Shown here: positions 25,041 through 38,609 of the stretch, piece by piece | Layout: every line of letters begins with the position of its first letter | Numbering within the stretch: position 1 is the stretch's first letter | From: Limnoperna fortunei | Taxonomy: Eukaryota; Mollusca; Bivalvia; Mytilida; Modiolidae | Reading direction: 5' to 3' | DNA length: 64,000 nt | NCBI GenBank assembly: GCA_944474755.1 | Contig: OX104113.1 | Location: forward strand, 57,246,074-57,310,073 | Translations under genes and position numbers: made by a program | Notes under the pieces: model-generated | The model's input: only the letters and a program-made list of their open reading frames with translations | The model's database searches: none | Told to the model about the DNA's origin: nothing

Positions 25041-26430
25041 CTAAAAAAAAACAGTCAATAAACTGTACAAAACTAAATAAAGAAACAGTCAATAAATTGT
25101 ACACAAACTACATAAAGAACCAGTCAATAAACTGTACAAAACTCAATAAAGAAACAGTCAATAAACTGTTCTAAACTAAATAAAGAAACAGTCAATAAAC
25201 TTTATAAAACTCAATAAAGAACCAGTCAATAAACATTACAAAACTGAATAAAGAACCAGTCAATAAACTGTACAAAACTCAATAAAGAACTAGTCATTAA
25301 ACTGTACAAACTCAATAAAGAACCAGTCAATAAATTGTACACAAACTAAATAAAGAACCAGTCAATACACTGTACAAAACTCAATAAAGAACCAGTCAAT
25401 AATCTGTACAAAACTAAATAAAGAAACAGTCAATAAACTGTACAAAACTCAATAAAGAAACAGTCAATAAACTGTACAAAACTGAATAAAGAACCAGTCA
25501 ATAAACTGTACAAAACTAAATAAAGAACCAGTCAATAGACTGTACAAAACTCAATAAAAAACCAGTCAATAAACTGTACAAACCTGAATAAAGAACCAGT
25601 CAATAAACATTACAAAACTCAATAAAGAACCAGTCATTAAACTGTACAAACTCAATAAAGAACCAGTCAATAAATTGTACACAAACTCAATAAAGAAGCA
25701 GTCAATAAACTGTTCAAAACTCAATAAAGAACCAGTCAATAAACTTTACAAAATAAAGAAACAGTCAATAAACTGTACAAAACTGAATAAAGATCCAGCC
25801 AATAAACTGTACAAAACTCAATAAAGAACCAGTTAATAACTGTACAAAACTGAACAAAGAACCAGTCAATAAACTGTACAAAACTCAATAAAGAACCACT
25901 CAATAAACATTACAAAACTGAATAAAGAACCAGTCAATAAACTGTACAAAACTGAATAAAAAACCAGTCAATAAACATTACAAAACTGAATAAAGAACCA
26001 GTCAATAAACTGTACAAAACTAAAAAAAAACAGTCAATAAACTGTACAAAACTAAATAAAGAAACAGTCAATAAATTGTACACAAACTACATAAAGAACC
26101 AGTCAATAAACTGTACAAAACTCAATAAAGAAACAGTCAATAAACTGTTCTAAACTAAATAAAGAAACAGTCAATAAACTTTATAAAACTCAATAAAGAA
26201 CCAGTCAATAAACATTACAAAACTGAATAAAGAACCAGTCAATAAACTGTACAAAACTCAATAAAGAACTAGTCATTAAACTGTACAAACTCAATAAAGA
26301 ACCAGTCAATAAATTGTACACAAACTAAATAAAGAACCAGTCAATACACTGTACAAAACTCAATAAAGAACCAGTCAATAATCTGTACAAAACTAAATAA
26401 AGAAACAGTCAATAAACTGTACAAAACTAA
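24590..26430 (+). repeat. 984/979-bp tandem duplication
   Basis: CAAACCTG (24,600 to 25,584) recurs at 984 bp. The private TGTTCTAAAC (C at 25,171 and 26,150) and GAACTAGTCATT (25,291 and 26,270) variants recur at 979 bp. The loss of 5 bases is visible in the second copy near 25,750, where TTTACAAAATAAAG lacks the usual CTCAA. Homology ends near 25,447/26,426. Confidence 0.83.
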
Positions 26431-29400
26431 ATAAAGAAACAGTCAATACACTGTAATAAACTAAATAAAGAAACAGTCAATAAACTGTACAAAACTCAAT
26501 AAAGAACCAGTCAATAAACATTACAAAACTCAATAAAGAACCAGTCAATAAACTGTACAAAACTCAAAACAGAACCAGTCAATAAACTGTACAAAACTAA
26601 ATAAAGAAACAGTCAATAAACTGTACAAAACTAAATAAAGAACCAGTCAATAAATTGTACACAAACTCAATAAAGAACCAGTCAATAAACTGTACAAAAC
26701 TGAACAAAGAACCAGTCAATAAACTGTACAAAACTCAATAAACAAACGGTCAATAAATTGTACACAAACTCAATAAAGAAGCAGTCAATAAACTGTTCAA
26801 AACTCAATAAAGAACCAGTCAATAAACATACAAAACTGAATAAAGAACCAGTCAATAAACTGTACAAAACTAAATAAAGAACCAGTCAATAAACTGTACA
26901 AAACTCAAGAAAAAACCAGTCAATAAACTGTACAAACTCAATAAAGAACCAGTCAATAAATTGTACACAAACTCAATAAAGAAGCAGTCAATAAACTGTT
27001 CAAAACTCAATAAAGAACCAGTCAATAAACTTTACAAAACTCAATAAAGAAACAGTCAATAAACTGTACAAAACTGAATAAAGATCCAGTCAATAAACTG
27101 TACAAAACTCAATAAAGAACCAGTCAATAATTGTACAAAACTGAACAAAGAACCAGTCAATAAACTGTACAAAACTCAATAAAGAACCACTCAATAAACA
27201 TTACAAAACTGAATAAAGAACCAGTCAATAAACTGTACAAAACTGAATAAAAAACCAGTCAATAAACATTACAAAACTGAATAAAGAACCAGTCAATAAA
27301 CTGTACAAAACTAAAAAAAAACAGTCAATAAACTGTACAAAACTAAATAAAGAAACAGTCAATAAATTGTACACAAACTACATAAAGAACCAGTCAATAA
27401 ACTGTACAAAAATCAATAAAGAACCAGTCAATAAACTGTACAAAACTAAATAAAGAAACAGTCAATAAACATTACAAAACTAAATAAAGAAACAGTCAAT
27501 AAACTGTAATAAACTAAATAAAGAAACAGTCAATAAACTGTACAAAACTCAATAAAGAACCAGTCAATAAACATTACAAAACTGAATAAAGAACCAGTCA
27601 ATAAACTGTACAAAACTCAATAAAGAACCAGTCATTAAACTGTACAAACTCAATAAAGAACCAGTCAATAAATTGTACACAAACTCAATAAAGAAGCAGT
27701 CAATAAACTGTACAAAACTCAATAAAGAGCCAGTCAATAAACTTTACAAAACTCAATAAAGAAACAGTCAATAAACTGTACAAAACTGAATAAAGATCCA
27801 GTCAATAAACTGTACAAAACTCAATAAAGGACCAGTCAATAACTGTACAAAACTGAACAAAGAACCAGTCAATAAACTGTACAAAACTCAATAAAGAACC
27901 ACTCAATAAAAATTACAAAACTGAATAAAGAACCAGTCAATAAACTGTACAAAACTGAATAAAAAACCAGTCAATAAACATTACAAAACTGAATAAAGAA
28001 CCAGTCAATAAACTGTACAAAGCTCAAAAAAAAAACAGTCAATAAACTGAACAAAACTAAATAAAGAAACAGTCATTAAACTGTACAAAACTAAATAAAG
28101 AAACAGTCAATAAACTGTACAAATCTAAATAAAGAAACAGTCAATAAACTGTACAAAACTAAATAAAGAAACAGTCAATAAACTGTACAAAACTAAATAA
28201 AGAACCAGTCAATAAACTGTACAAAACTAAATAAAGAAACACTCAATAAACTATACAAAACTAAATAAAAAACCAGTCAATAAACTGTACAAAACTAAAT
28301 AAAGAACCAGTCAATAAATTGTACACAAACTAAATAAAGAACCAGTCAATAAACTGTACAAAACTCAATAAAGAACCAGTCAATAAACTGTACAAAACTA
28401 AATAAAGAAACAGTCAATAAACTGTACAAAACTAAATAAAGAAACAGTCAATAAACTGTAATAAACTAAATAAAGAAACAGTCAATAAACTGTACAAAAC
28501 TCAATAAAGAACCAGTCATTAAACTGTACAAACTCAATAAAGAACCAGTCAATAAATTGTACACAAACTAAATAAAGAACCAGTCAATACACTGTACAAA
28601 ACTCAATAAAGAACCAGTCAATAAACTGTACAAAACTAAATAAAGAAACAGTCAATAAACTGTACAAAACTAAATAAAGAGACAGTCAATAAACTGTAAT
28701 AAACTAAATAAAGAAACAGTCAATAAACTGTACAAAACTCAATAAAGAACCAGTCAATAAACATTACAAAACTCAATAAAGAACCAGTCAATAAATTGTG
28801 CACAAACTCAATAAAGAACCAGTCAATAAACTGTACAAAACTCAATAATGAACCAGTCAATAAACTTTACAAAACTCAATAAAGAACAGTCAATAAACTG
28901 TACAAAACTGAATAAAGAACCAGTCAATAAACTGTACAAAACTCAATAAAGAACCAGTCAATAACTGTACAAAACTGAATAAAGAACCAGTCAATAAACT
29001 GTACAAAACTCAATAAAGAACCACTCAATAAACATTACAAAACTGAATAAAGAACCAGTCAATAAACTGTACAAAACTGAATAAAAAACCAGTCAATAAA
29101 CATTACAAAACTGAATAAAGAACCAGTCAATAAACTGTACAAAACTCAATAAAGAACCAGTCAATAAACTGTACTAAACTAAATAAAGAAACAGTCAATA
29201 AACTGTACAAAACTAAATAAAGAAACAGTCAATAAACTGTACAAAACTCAATAAAGAACCAGTCAATAAACTGTACAAAACTGAACAAAGAACCAGTCAA
29301 TAAACTGTACAAAACGCAATAAAAAAACAGTCAATAAACTGTACAAAACTGAATAAAGAACCAGTCAATAAACTGTACAAAACTCAATAAAGAACCAGTC

Positions 29401-32400
29401 ATTAAACTGTACAAACTCAATAAAGAACCAGTCAATAAATTGTACACAAACTCAATAAAGAAGCAGTCAATAAACTGTTCAAAACTCAATAAAGAACCAG
29501 TCAATAAACTTTACAAAATAAAGAAACAGTCAATAAACTGTACAAAACTGAATAAAGATCCAGCCAATAAACTGTACAAAACTCAATAAAGAACCAGTTA
29601 ATAACTGTACAAAACTGAACAAAGAACCAGTCAATAAACTGTACAAAACTCAATAAAGAACCACTCAATAAACATTACAAAACTGAATAAAGAACCAGTC
29701 AATAAACTGTACAAAACTGAATAAAAAACCAGTCAATAAACATTACAAAACTGAATAAAGAACCAGTCAATAAACTGTACAAAACTAAAAAAAAACAGTC
29801 AATAAACTGTACAAAACTAAATAAAGAAACAGTCAATAAATTGTACACAAACTACATAAAGAACCAGTCAATAAACTGTACAAAACTCAATAAAGAAACA
29901 GTCAATAAACTGTTCTAAACTAAATAAAGAAACAGTCAATAAACTTTATAAAACTCAATAAAGAACCAGTCAATAAACATTACAAAACTGAATAAAGAAC
30001 CAGTCAATAAACTGTACAAAACTCAATAAAGAACTAGTCATTAAACTGTACAAACTCAATAAAGAACCAGTCAATAAATTGTACACAAACTAAATAAAGA
30101 ACCAGTCAATACACTGTACAAAACTCAATAAAGAACCAGTCAATAATCTGTACAAAACTAAATAAAGAAACAGTCAATAAACTGTACAAAACTAAATAAA
30201 GAAACAGTCAATACACTGTAATAAACTAAATAAAGAAACAGTCAATAAACTGTACAAAACTCAATAAAGAACCAGTCAATAAACATTACAAAACTCAATA
30301 AAGAACCAGTCAATAAACTGTACAAAACTCAAAACAGAACCAGTCAATAAACTGTACAAAACTAAATAAAGAAACAGTCAATAAACTGTACAAAACTAAA
30401 TAAAGAACCAGTCAATAAATTGTACACAAACTCAATAAAGAACCAGTCAATAAACTGTACAAAACTGAACAAAGAACCAGTCAATAAACTGTACAAAACT
30501 CAATAAACAAACGGTCAATAAATTGTACACAAACTCAATAAAGAAGCAGTCAATAAACTGTTCAAAACTCAATAAAGAACCAGTCAATAAACATACAAAA
30601 CTGAATAAAGAACCAGTCAATAAACTGTACAAAACTAAATAAAGAACCAGTCAATAAACTGTACAAAACTCAATAAAAAACCAGTCAATAAACTGTACAA
30701 ACCTGAATAAAGAACCAGTCAATAAACATTACAAAACTCAATAAAGAACCAGTCATTAAACTGTACAAACTCAATAAAGAACCAGTCAATAAATTGTACA
30801 CAAACTCAATAAAGAAGCAGTCAATAAACTGTTCAAAACTCAATAAAGAACCAGTCAATAAACTTTACAAAACTCAATAAAGAAACAGTCAATAAACTGT
30901 ACAAAACTGAATAAAGATCCAGTCAATAAACTGTACAAAACTCAATAAAGAACCAGTCAATAACTGTACAAAACTGAACAAAGAACCAGTCAATAAACTG
31001 TACAAAACTCAATAAAGAACCACTCAATAAACATTACAAAACTGAATAAAGAACCAGTCAATAAACTGTACAAAACTGAATAAAAAACCAGTCAATAAAC
31101 ATTACAAAACTGAATGAAGAACCAGTCAATAAACTGTACAAAACTAAAAAAAAACAGTCAATAAACTGTACAAAACTAAATAAAGAAACAGTCAATAAAC
31201 TGTAATAAACTAAATAAAGAAACAGTCAATAAACTGTACAAAACTCAATAAAGAACCAGTCATTAAACTGTACAAACTCAATAAAGAACCAGTCAATAAA
31301 TTGTACACAAACTCAATAAAGAAGCAGTCAATAAACTGTACAAAACTCAATAAAGAGCCAGTCAATAAACTTTACAAAACTCAATAAAGAAACAGTCAAT
31401 AAACTGTACAAAACTGAATAAAGATCCAGTCAATAAACTGTACAAAACTCAATAAAGGACCAGTCAATAACTGTACAAAACTGAACAAAGAACCAGTCAA
31501 TAAACTGTACAAAACTCAATAAAGAACCACTCAATAAAAATTACAAAACTGAATAAAGAACCAGTCAATAAACTGTACAAAACTGAATAAAAAACCAGTC
31601 AATAAACATTACAAAACTGAATAAAGAACCAGTCAATAAACTGTACAAAGCTCAAAAAAAAACAGTCAATAAACTGAACAAAACTAAATAAAGAAACAGT
31701 CATTAAACTGTACAAAACTAAATAAAGAAACAGTCAATAAACTGTACAAATCTAAATAAAGAAACAGTCAATAAACTGTACAAAACTGAATAAAGAAACA
31801 GTCAATAAACTGTACAAAACTAAATAAAGAACCAGTCAATAAACTGTACAAAACTAAATAAAGAAACACTCAATAAACTATACAAAACTAAATAAAAAAC
31901 CTGTCAATAAACTGTACAAAACTAAATAAAGAACCAGTCAATAAATTGTACACAAACTAAATAAAGAACCAGTCAATAAACTGTACAAAACTCAATAAAG
32001 AACCAGTCAATAAACTGTACAAAACTAAATAAAGAAACAGTCAATAAACTGTACAAAACTAAATAAAGAAACAGTCAATAAACTGTAATAAACTAAATAA
32101 AGAAACAGTCAATAAACTGTACAAAACTCAATAAAGAACCAGTCATTAAACTGTACAAACTCAATAAAGAACCAGTCAATCAATTGTACACAAACTAAAT
32201 AAAGAACCAGTCAATACACTGTACAAAACTCAATAAAGAACCAGTCAATAAACTGTACAAAACTAAATAAAGAAACAGTCAATAAACTGTACAAAACTGA
32301 ATAAAGAGACAGTCAATAAACTGTAATAAACTAAATAAAGAAACAGTCAATAAACTGTACAAAACTCAATGAAGAACCAGTCAATAAACATTACAAAACT

Positions 32401-33020
32401 CAATAAAGAACCAGTCAATAAATTGTGCACAAACTCAATAAAGAACCAGTCAATAAACTGTACAAAACTCAATAATGAACCAGTCAATAAACTTTACAAA
32501 ACTCAATAAAGAACAGTCAATAAACTGTACAAAACTGAATAAAGAACCAGTCAATAAACTGTACAAAACTCAATAAAGAACCAGTCAATAACTGTACAAA
32601 ACTGAATAAAGAACCAGTCAATAAACTGTACAAAACTCAATAAAGAACCACTCAATAAACATTACAAAACTGAATAAAGAACCAGTCAATAAACTGTACA
32701 AAACTGAATAAAAAACCAGTCAATAAACATTACAAAACTGAATAAAGAACCAGTCAATAAACTGTACAAAACTCAAAAAAGAACCAGTCAATAAACTGTA
32801 CTAAACTAAATAAAGAAACAGTCAATAAACTGTACAAAACTAAATAAAGAAACAGTCAATAAACTGTACAAAACTCAATAAAGAACCAGTCAATAAACTG
32901 TACAAAACTGAACAAAGAACCAGTCAATAAACTGTACAAAACGCAATAAAAAAACAGTCAATAAACTGTACAAAACTGAATAAAGAACCAGTCAATAAAC
33001 TGTACAAAACTCAATAAAGA
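25608..33020 (+). repeat. 3,765-bp tandem duplication
   Basis: Unit 1 is about 25,608-29,372 and unit 2 about 29,373-33,020. The 5-base deletion allele TTTACAAAATAAAG (25,745 and 29,510 regions), TGTTCTAAAC (26,150 to 29,915) and CATACAAAAC (26,827 to 30,592) recur at 3,765 bp. Conceptual minus-strand frames at 26,682-26,867 and 30,447-30,632 are identical, so divergence is very low there. The spacing changes to 3,833 near 26,930 and then to about 3,628 after 27,500 because of multi-monomer deletions. Late shared markers are AATTGTGCAC (28,800 and 32,427) and CGCAATAAAAAAACAG (29,314 and 32,942). Confidence 0.87.
28018..28330 (+). repeat. CAAATCT marker block (second occurrence)
   Basis: Ordered block of an AAGCTC A-run monomer, a CTGAACAAAAC monomer, a CAAATCT monomer, and then an ACACTC monomer followed by an AACTATAC or AACTGTAC one. 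I find the CAAATCT core at 478, 28,120, 31,747, 34,568, 37,529, 39,496, 42,181, 44,936, 46,771, 52,066, 59,511, 60,902, 61,547 and 63,922. It is therefore a repeated component of the right half and almost missing from the left half. Confidence 0.87.
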
Positions 33021-36000
33021 ACCAGTCAATAAATTGTACACAAACTCGAGAAAGAAACAGTCAATAAACTGTACAAAACTCAATAAAGAACCAGTCAATA
33101 AACTGTACAAAACTATATAAAGAAGCAGTCAATAAACTACAAACCTGAATAAAGAACCAGTCAATAAACATACAAAACTGAATAAAGAACCAGTCAATAA
33201 ACTGTACAAAACTAAATAAAGAACCAGTCAATAAACTGTACAAAACTCAATAAAAAACCAGTCAATAAACTGTACAAACCTGAATAAAGAACCAGTCAAT
33301 AAACATTACAAAACTGAATAAAGAACCAGTCAATAAACTGTACAAAACAGAATAAAAAACCAGTCAATAAATTGTACACTAACTCAAAAAAGAAACAGTC
33401 AATAAACTGTACAAAACTGAATAAAGAAACAGTCAATAAACTGTACAAAACTCAATAAAGAACCAGTCAATAAACTGTACAAAACTGAATTAAGAACCAG
33501 TCAATAAACTGTACAAAAATAAATAAAGAACCAGTTAATAAATTGGACACAAACTCAAAAAAGAGCCAGTCAATAAACTGTACAAAACGTAATAAAGAAC
33601 CAGTCAATAAATTGAACACAAACTCAATTCAGAACCAGTCAATAAATTGTACACAAACTCAATAAAGAACCAGTCAATAAACATTACAAAACTGAATAAA
33701 GAACCAGTCAATAAACTGTACAAAACTCAATAAAGAACCAGTCAATAAACTGTACAAAACTAAAAAAAAACAGTCAATAAACTGTACAAAACTACATAAA
33801 GAAACAGTCAATAAATTGTACACAAACTACATAAAGAACCAGTCAATAAACTGTACAAAACTCAATAAAGAACCAGTCAATAAACTGTACAAAACTAAAT
33901 AAAGAAACAATCAATAAACTTTACAAAACTAAATAAAGAAACAGTCAATAAACTGTAATAAACTAAATAAAGAAACAGTCAATAAACTGTACAAAACTCA
34001 ATAAAGAACCAGTCAATAAACATTACAAAACTGAATAAAGAACCAGTCAATAAACTGTACAAAACTCAATAAAGTACCAGTCATTAAACTGTACAAACTC
34101 AATAAAGAACCAGTCAATAAATTGTACACAAACTCAATAAAGAAGCAGTCAATAAACTGTACAAAACTCAATAAAGAGCCAGTCAATAAACTTTACAAAA
34201 CTCAATAAAGAAACAGTCAATAAACTGTACAAAACTGAATAAAGATCCAGTCAATAAACTGTACAAAACTCAATAAAGGACCAGTCAATAACTGTACAAA
34301 ACTGAACAAAGAACCAGTCAATAAACTGTACAAAACTCAATAAAGAACCACTCAATAAAAATTACAAAACTGAATAAAGAACCAGTCAATAAACTGTACA
34401 AAACTGAATAAAAAACCAGTCAATAAACATTACAAAACTGAATAAAGAACCAGTCAATAAACTGTACAAAGCTCAAAAAAAAACAGTCAATAAACTGAAC
34501 AAAACTAAATAAAGAAACAGTCAATAAACTGAACAAAACTAAATAAAGAAACAGTCAATAAACTGTACAAATCTAAATAAAGAAACAGTCAATAAACTGT
34601 ACACAACTGAATAAAGAAACAGTCAATAAACTGTACAAAACTAAATAAAGAACCAGTCAATAAACTGTACAAAACTAAATAAAGAAACACTCAATAAACT
34701 ATACAAAACTAAATAAAAAACCAGTCAATAAACTCTACAAAACTAAATAAAGAACCAGTCAATAAATTGTACACAAACTAAATAAAGAACCAGTCAATAA
34801 ACTGTACAAAACTCAATAAAGAACCAGTCAATAAACTGTACAAAACTAAATAAAGAAACACTCAATAAACTATACAAAACTAAATAAAAAACCAGTCAAT
34901 AAACTGTACAAAACTAAATAAAGAACCAGTCAATAAATTGTACACAAACTAAATAAAGAACCAGTCAATAAACTGTACAAAACTCAATAAAGAACCAGTC
35001 AATAAACTGTACAAAACTAAATAAAGAAACAGTCAATAAACTGTACAAAACTAAATAAAGAAACAGTCAATGAACTGTAATAAACTAAATAAAGAAACAG
35101 TCAATAAACTGTACAAAACTCAATAAAGAACCAGTCAATAAATTGTACACAAACTAAATAAAGAACCAGTCAATACACTGTACAAAACTCAATAAAGAAC
35201 CAGTCAATAAACTGTACAAAACTAAATAAAGAAACAGTCAATAAACTGTACAAAACTAAATAAAGAGACAGTCAATAAACTGTAATAAACTAAATCAAGA
35301 AACAGTCAATAAACTGTACAAAACTCAATAAAGAACCAGTCAATAAACATTACAAAACTCAATAAAGAACCAGTCAATAAATTGTACACAAACTCAATAA
35401 AGAACCAGTCAATAAACTGTACAAAACTCAATAATGAACCAGTCAATAAACTTTACAAAACTCAATAAAGAACAGTCAATAAACTGTACAAAACTGAATA
35501 AAGAACCAGTCAATAAACTGTACAAAACTCAATAAAGAACCAGTCAATAACTGTACAAAACTGAATAAAGAACCAGTCAATAAACTGTACAAAACTCAAT
35601 AAAGAACCACTCAATAAACATTACAAAACTGAATAAAGAACCAGTCAATAAACTGTACAAAACTGAATAAAAAACCAGTCAATAAACATTACAAAACTGA
35701 ATAAAGAACCAGTCAATAAACTGTACAAAACTCAAAAAAGAACCAGTCAATAAACTGTACTAAACTAAATAAAGAAACAGTCAATAAACTGTACAAAACT
35801 TAATAAAGAAACAGTCAATAAACTGTACAAAACTCAATAAAGAACCAGTCAATAAACTGTACAAAACTGAACAAAGAACCAGTCAATAAACTGTACAAAA
35901 CGCAATAAAGAAACAGTCAATAAACTGTACAAAACTGAATAAAGAACCAGTCAATAAACTGTACAAAACTCAATAAAGAACCAGTCAATAAATTGTACAC

Positions 36001-37810
36001 AAACTCGAGAAAGAAACAGTCAATAAATTGTACAAAACTCAATAAAGAACCAGTCAATAAACTGTACAAAACTATATAAAGAACCAGTCAATAAACTGTA
36101 CAAACCTGAATAAAGAACCAGTCAATAAACATACAAAACTGAATAAAGAACCAGTCAATAAACTGTACAAAACTAAATAAAGAACCAGTCAATAAACTGT
36201 ACAAAACTCAATAAAAAACCAGTCAATAAACTGTACAAACCTGAATAAAGAACCAGTCAATAAACATTACAAAACTGAATAAAGAACCAGTCAATAAACT
36301 GTACAAAACAGAATAAAAAACCAGTCAATAAATTGTACACTAACTCAAAAAAGAAACAGTCAATAAACTGTACAAAACTCAATAAAGAAACAGTCAATAA
36401 ACTGTACAAAACTAAATAAAGAAACAGTCAATAAACTGTACAAAACTGAATTAAGAACCAGTCAATAAACTGTACAAAAATAAATAAAGAACCAGTTAAT
36501 AAATTGGACACAAACTCAAAAAAGAGCCAGTCAATAAACTGTACAAAACGTAATAAAGAACCAGTCAATAAATTGAACACAAACTCAATTCAGAACCAGT
36601 CAATAAATTGTACACAAACTCAATAAAGAACCAGTCAATAAACATTACAAAACTGAATAAAGAACCAGTCAATAAACTGTACAAAACTCAATAAAGAACC
36701 AGTCAATAAACTGTACAAAACTAAAAAAAAACAGTCAATAAACTGTACAAAACTACATAAAGAAACAGTCAATAAATTGTACACAAACTACATAAAGAAC
36801 CAGTCAATAAACTGTACAAAACTCAATAAAGAACCAGTCAATAAACTGTACAAAACTAAATAAAGAAACAATCAATAAACTTTACAAAACTAAATAAAGA
36901 AACAGTCAATAAACTGTAATAAACTAAATAAAGAAACAGTCAATAAACTGTACAAAACTCAATAAAGAACCAGTCAATAAACATTACAAAACTGAATAAA
37001 GAACCAGTCAATAAACTGTACAAAACTCAATAAAGTACCAGTCATTAAACTGTACAAACTCAATAAAGAACCAGTCAATAAATTGTACACAAACTCAATA
37101 AAGAAGCAGTCAATAAACTGTACAAAACTCAATAAAGAGCCAGTCAATAAACTTTACAAAACTCAATAAAGAAACAGTCAATAAACTGTACAAAACTGAA
37201 TAAAGATCCAGTCAATAAACTGTACAAAACTCAATAAAGGACCAGTCAATAACTGTACAAAACTGAACAAAGAACCAGTCAATAAACTGTACAAAACTCA
37301 ATAAAGAACCACTCAATAAAAATTACAAAACTGAATAAAGAACCAGTCAATAAACTGTACAAAACTGAATAAAAAACCAGTCAATAAACATTACAAAACT
37401 CAATAAAGAACCAGTCAATAAACTGTACAAAGCTCAAAAAAAAACAGTCAATAAACTGAACAAAACTAAATAAAGAAACAGTCAATAAACTGAACAAAAC
37501 TAAATAAAGAAACAGTCAATAAACTGTACAAATCTAAATAAAGAAACAGTCAATAAACTGTACACAACTGAATAAAGAAACAGTCGATAAACTGTACAAA
37601 ACTAAATAAAGAACCAGTCAATAAACTGTACAAAACTAAATAAAGAAACACTCAATAAACTATACAAAACTAAATAAAAAACCAGTCAATAAACTCTACA
37701 AAACTAAATAAAGAACCAGTCAATAAATTGTACACAAACTAAATAAAGAACCAGTCAATAAACTGTACAAAACTCAATAAAGAACCAGTCAATAAACTGT
37801 ACAAAACTAA
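31860..37810 (+). repeat. 2.96-2.99-kb tandem duplication
   Basis: Unit 1 is about 31,860-34,850 and unit 2 about 34,851-37,810. The ACACTC/AACTATAC monomer pair near 31,869 recurs near 34,861 (2,992 bp). AATAATGAACC (32,475 to 35,435), ACTCGAG (33,050 to 36,009), TTGGACAC (33,543 to 36,504), the GTACCAGTCATT monomer (near 34,076 and 37,036) and GTACACAAC (near 34,603 and 37,563) follow at 2,959-2,961 bp. Unit 2 lacks one monomer near 35,130. Unit 1 has a 2-base loss (CTACAAACC) near 33,139. Confidence 0.85.
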
Positions 37811-37869
37811 ATAAAGAAACAGTCAATAAACTGTACAAAACTAAATAAAGAACCAGTCATTAAACTGTA

Positions 37870-38285
37870 CAAACTCAATAAAGAACCAGTCAATAAATTG
37901 TACAAAACTAAATAAAGAAACAGTCAATAAACTGTACAAAACTAAATAAAGAAACAGTCAATAAACTGTAATAAACTAAATAAAGAAACAGTCAATAAAC
38001 TGTACAAAACTCAATAAAGAACCAGTCAATAAACATTACAAAACTCAATAAAGAACCAGTCAATAAACTGTACAAACTCAATAAAGAACCAGTCAATAAA
38101 TTGTACAAAACTAAATAAAGAAACAGTCAATAAACTGTACAAAACTAAATAAAGAAACAGTCAATAAACTGTAATAAACTAAATAAAGAAACAGTCAATA
38201 AACTGTACAAAACTCAATAAAGAACCAGTCAATAAACATTACAAAACTCAATAAAGAACCAGTCAATAAACTGTACAAAACTCAA
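37870..38285 (+). repeat. 203-bp (6-monomer) tandem duplication
   Basis: An unusual chimeric monomer, AATTGTACAAAACTAAAT (an AATTG start joined to a type B body), occurs at about 37,896 and again about 203 bp later. In both copies it is followed by the same run of type B, TGTAATAAAC and CATTAC monomers. The chimeric monomer was probably made by a deletion and then copied with its neighbours. Confidence 0.75.
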
Positions 38286-38609
38286 TAAAGAACCAGTCAT
38301 TAAACTGTACAAACTCAATAAAGAACCAGTCAATAAATTGTACACAAACTCAATAAAGAACCAGTCAATAAACTGTACAAAACTCAATAAAGAACCAGTC
38401 AATAAACTTTACAAAACTCAATAAAGAACAGTCAATAAACTGTACAAAACTGAATAAAGAACCAGTCAATAAACTGTACAAAACTCAATAAAGAACCAGT
38501 CAATAACTGTACAAAACTGAATAAAGAACCAGTCAATAAACTGTACAAAACTCAATAAAGAACCACTCAATAAACATTACAAAACTGAATAAAGAACCAG
38601 TCAATAAAC

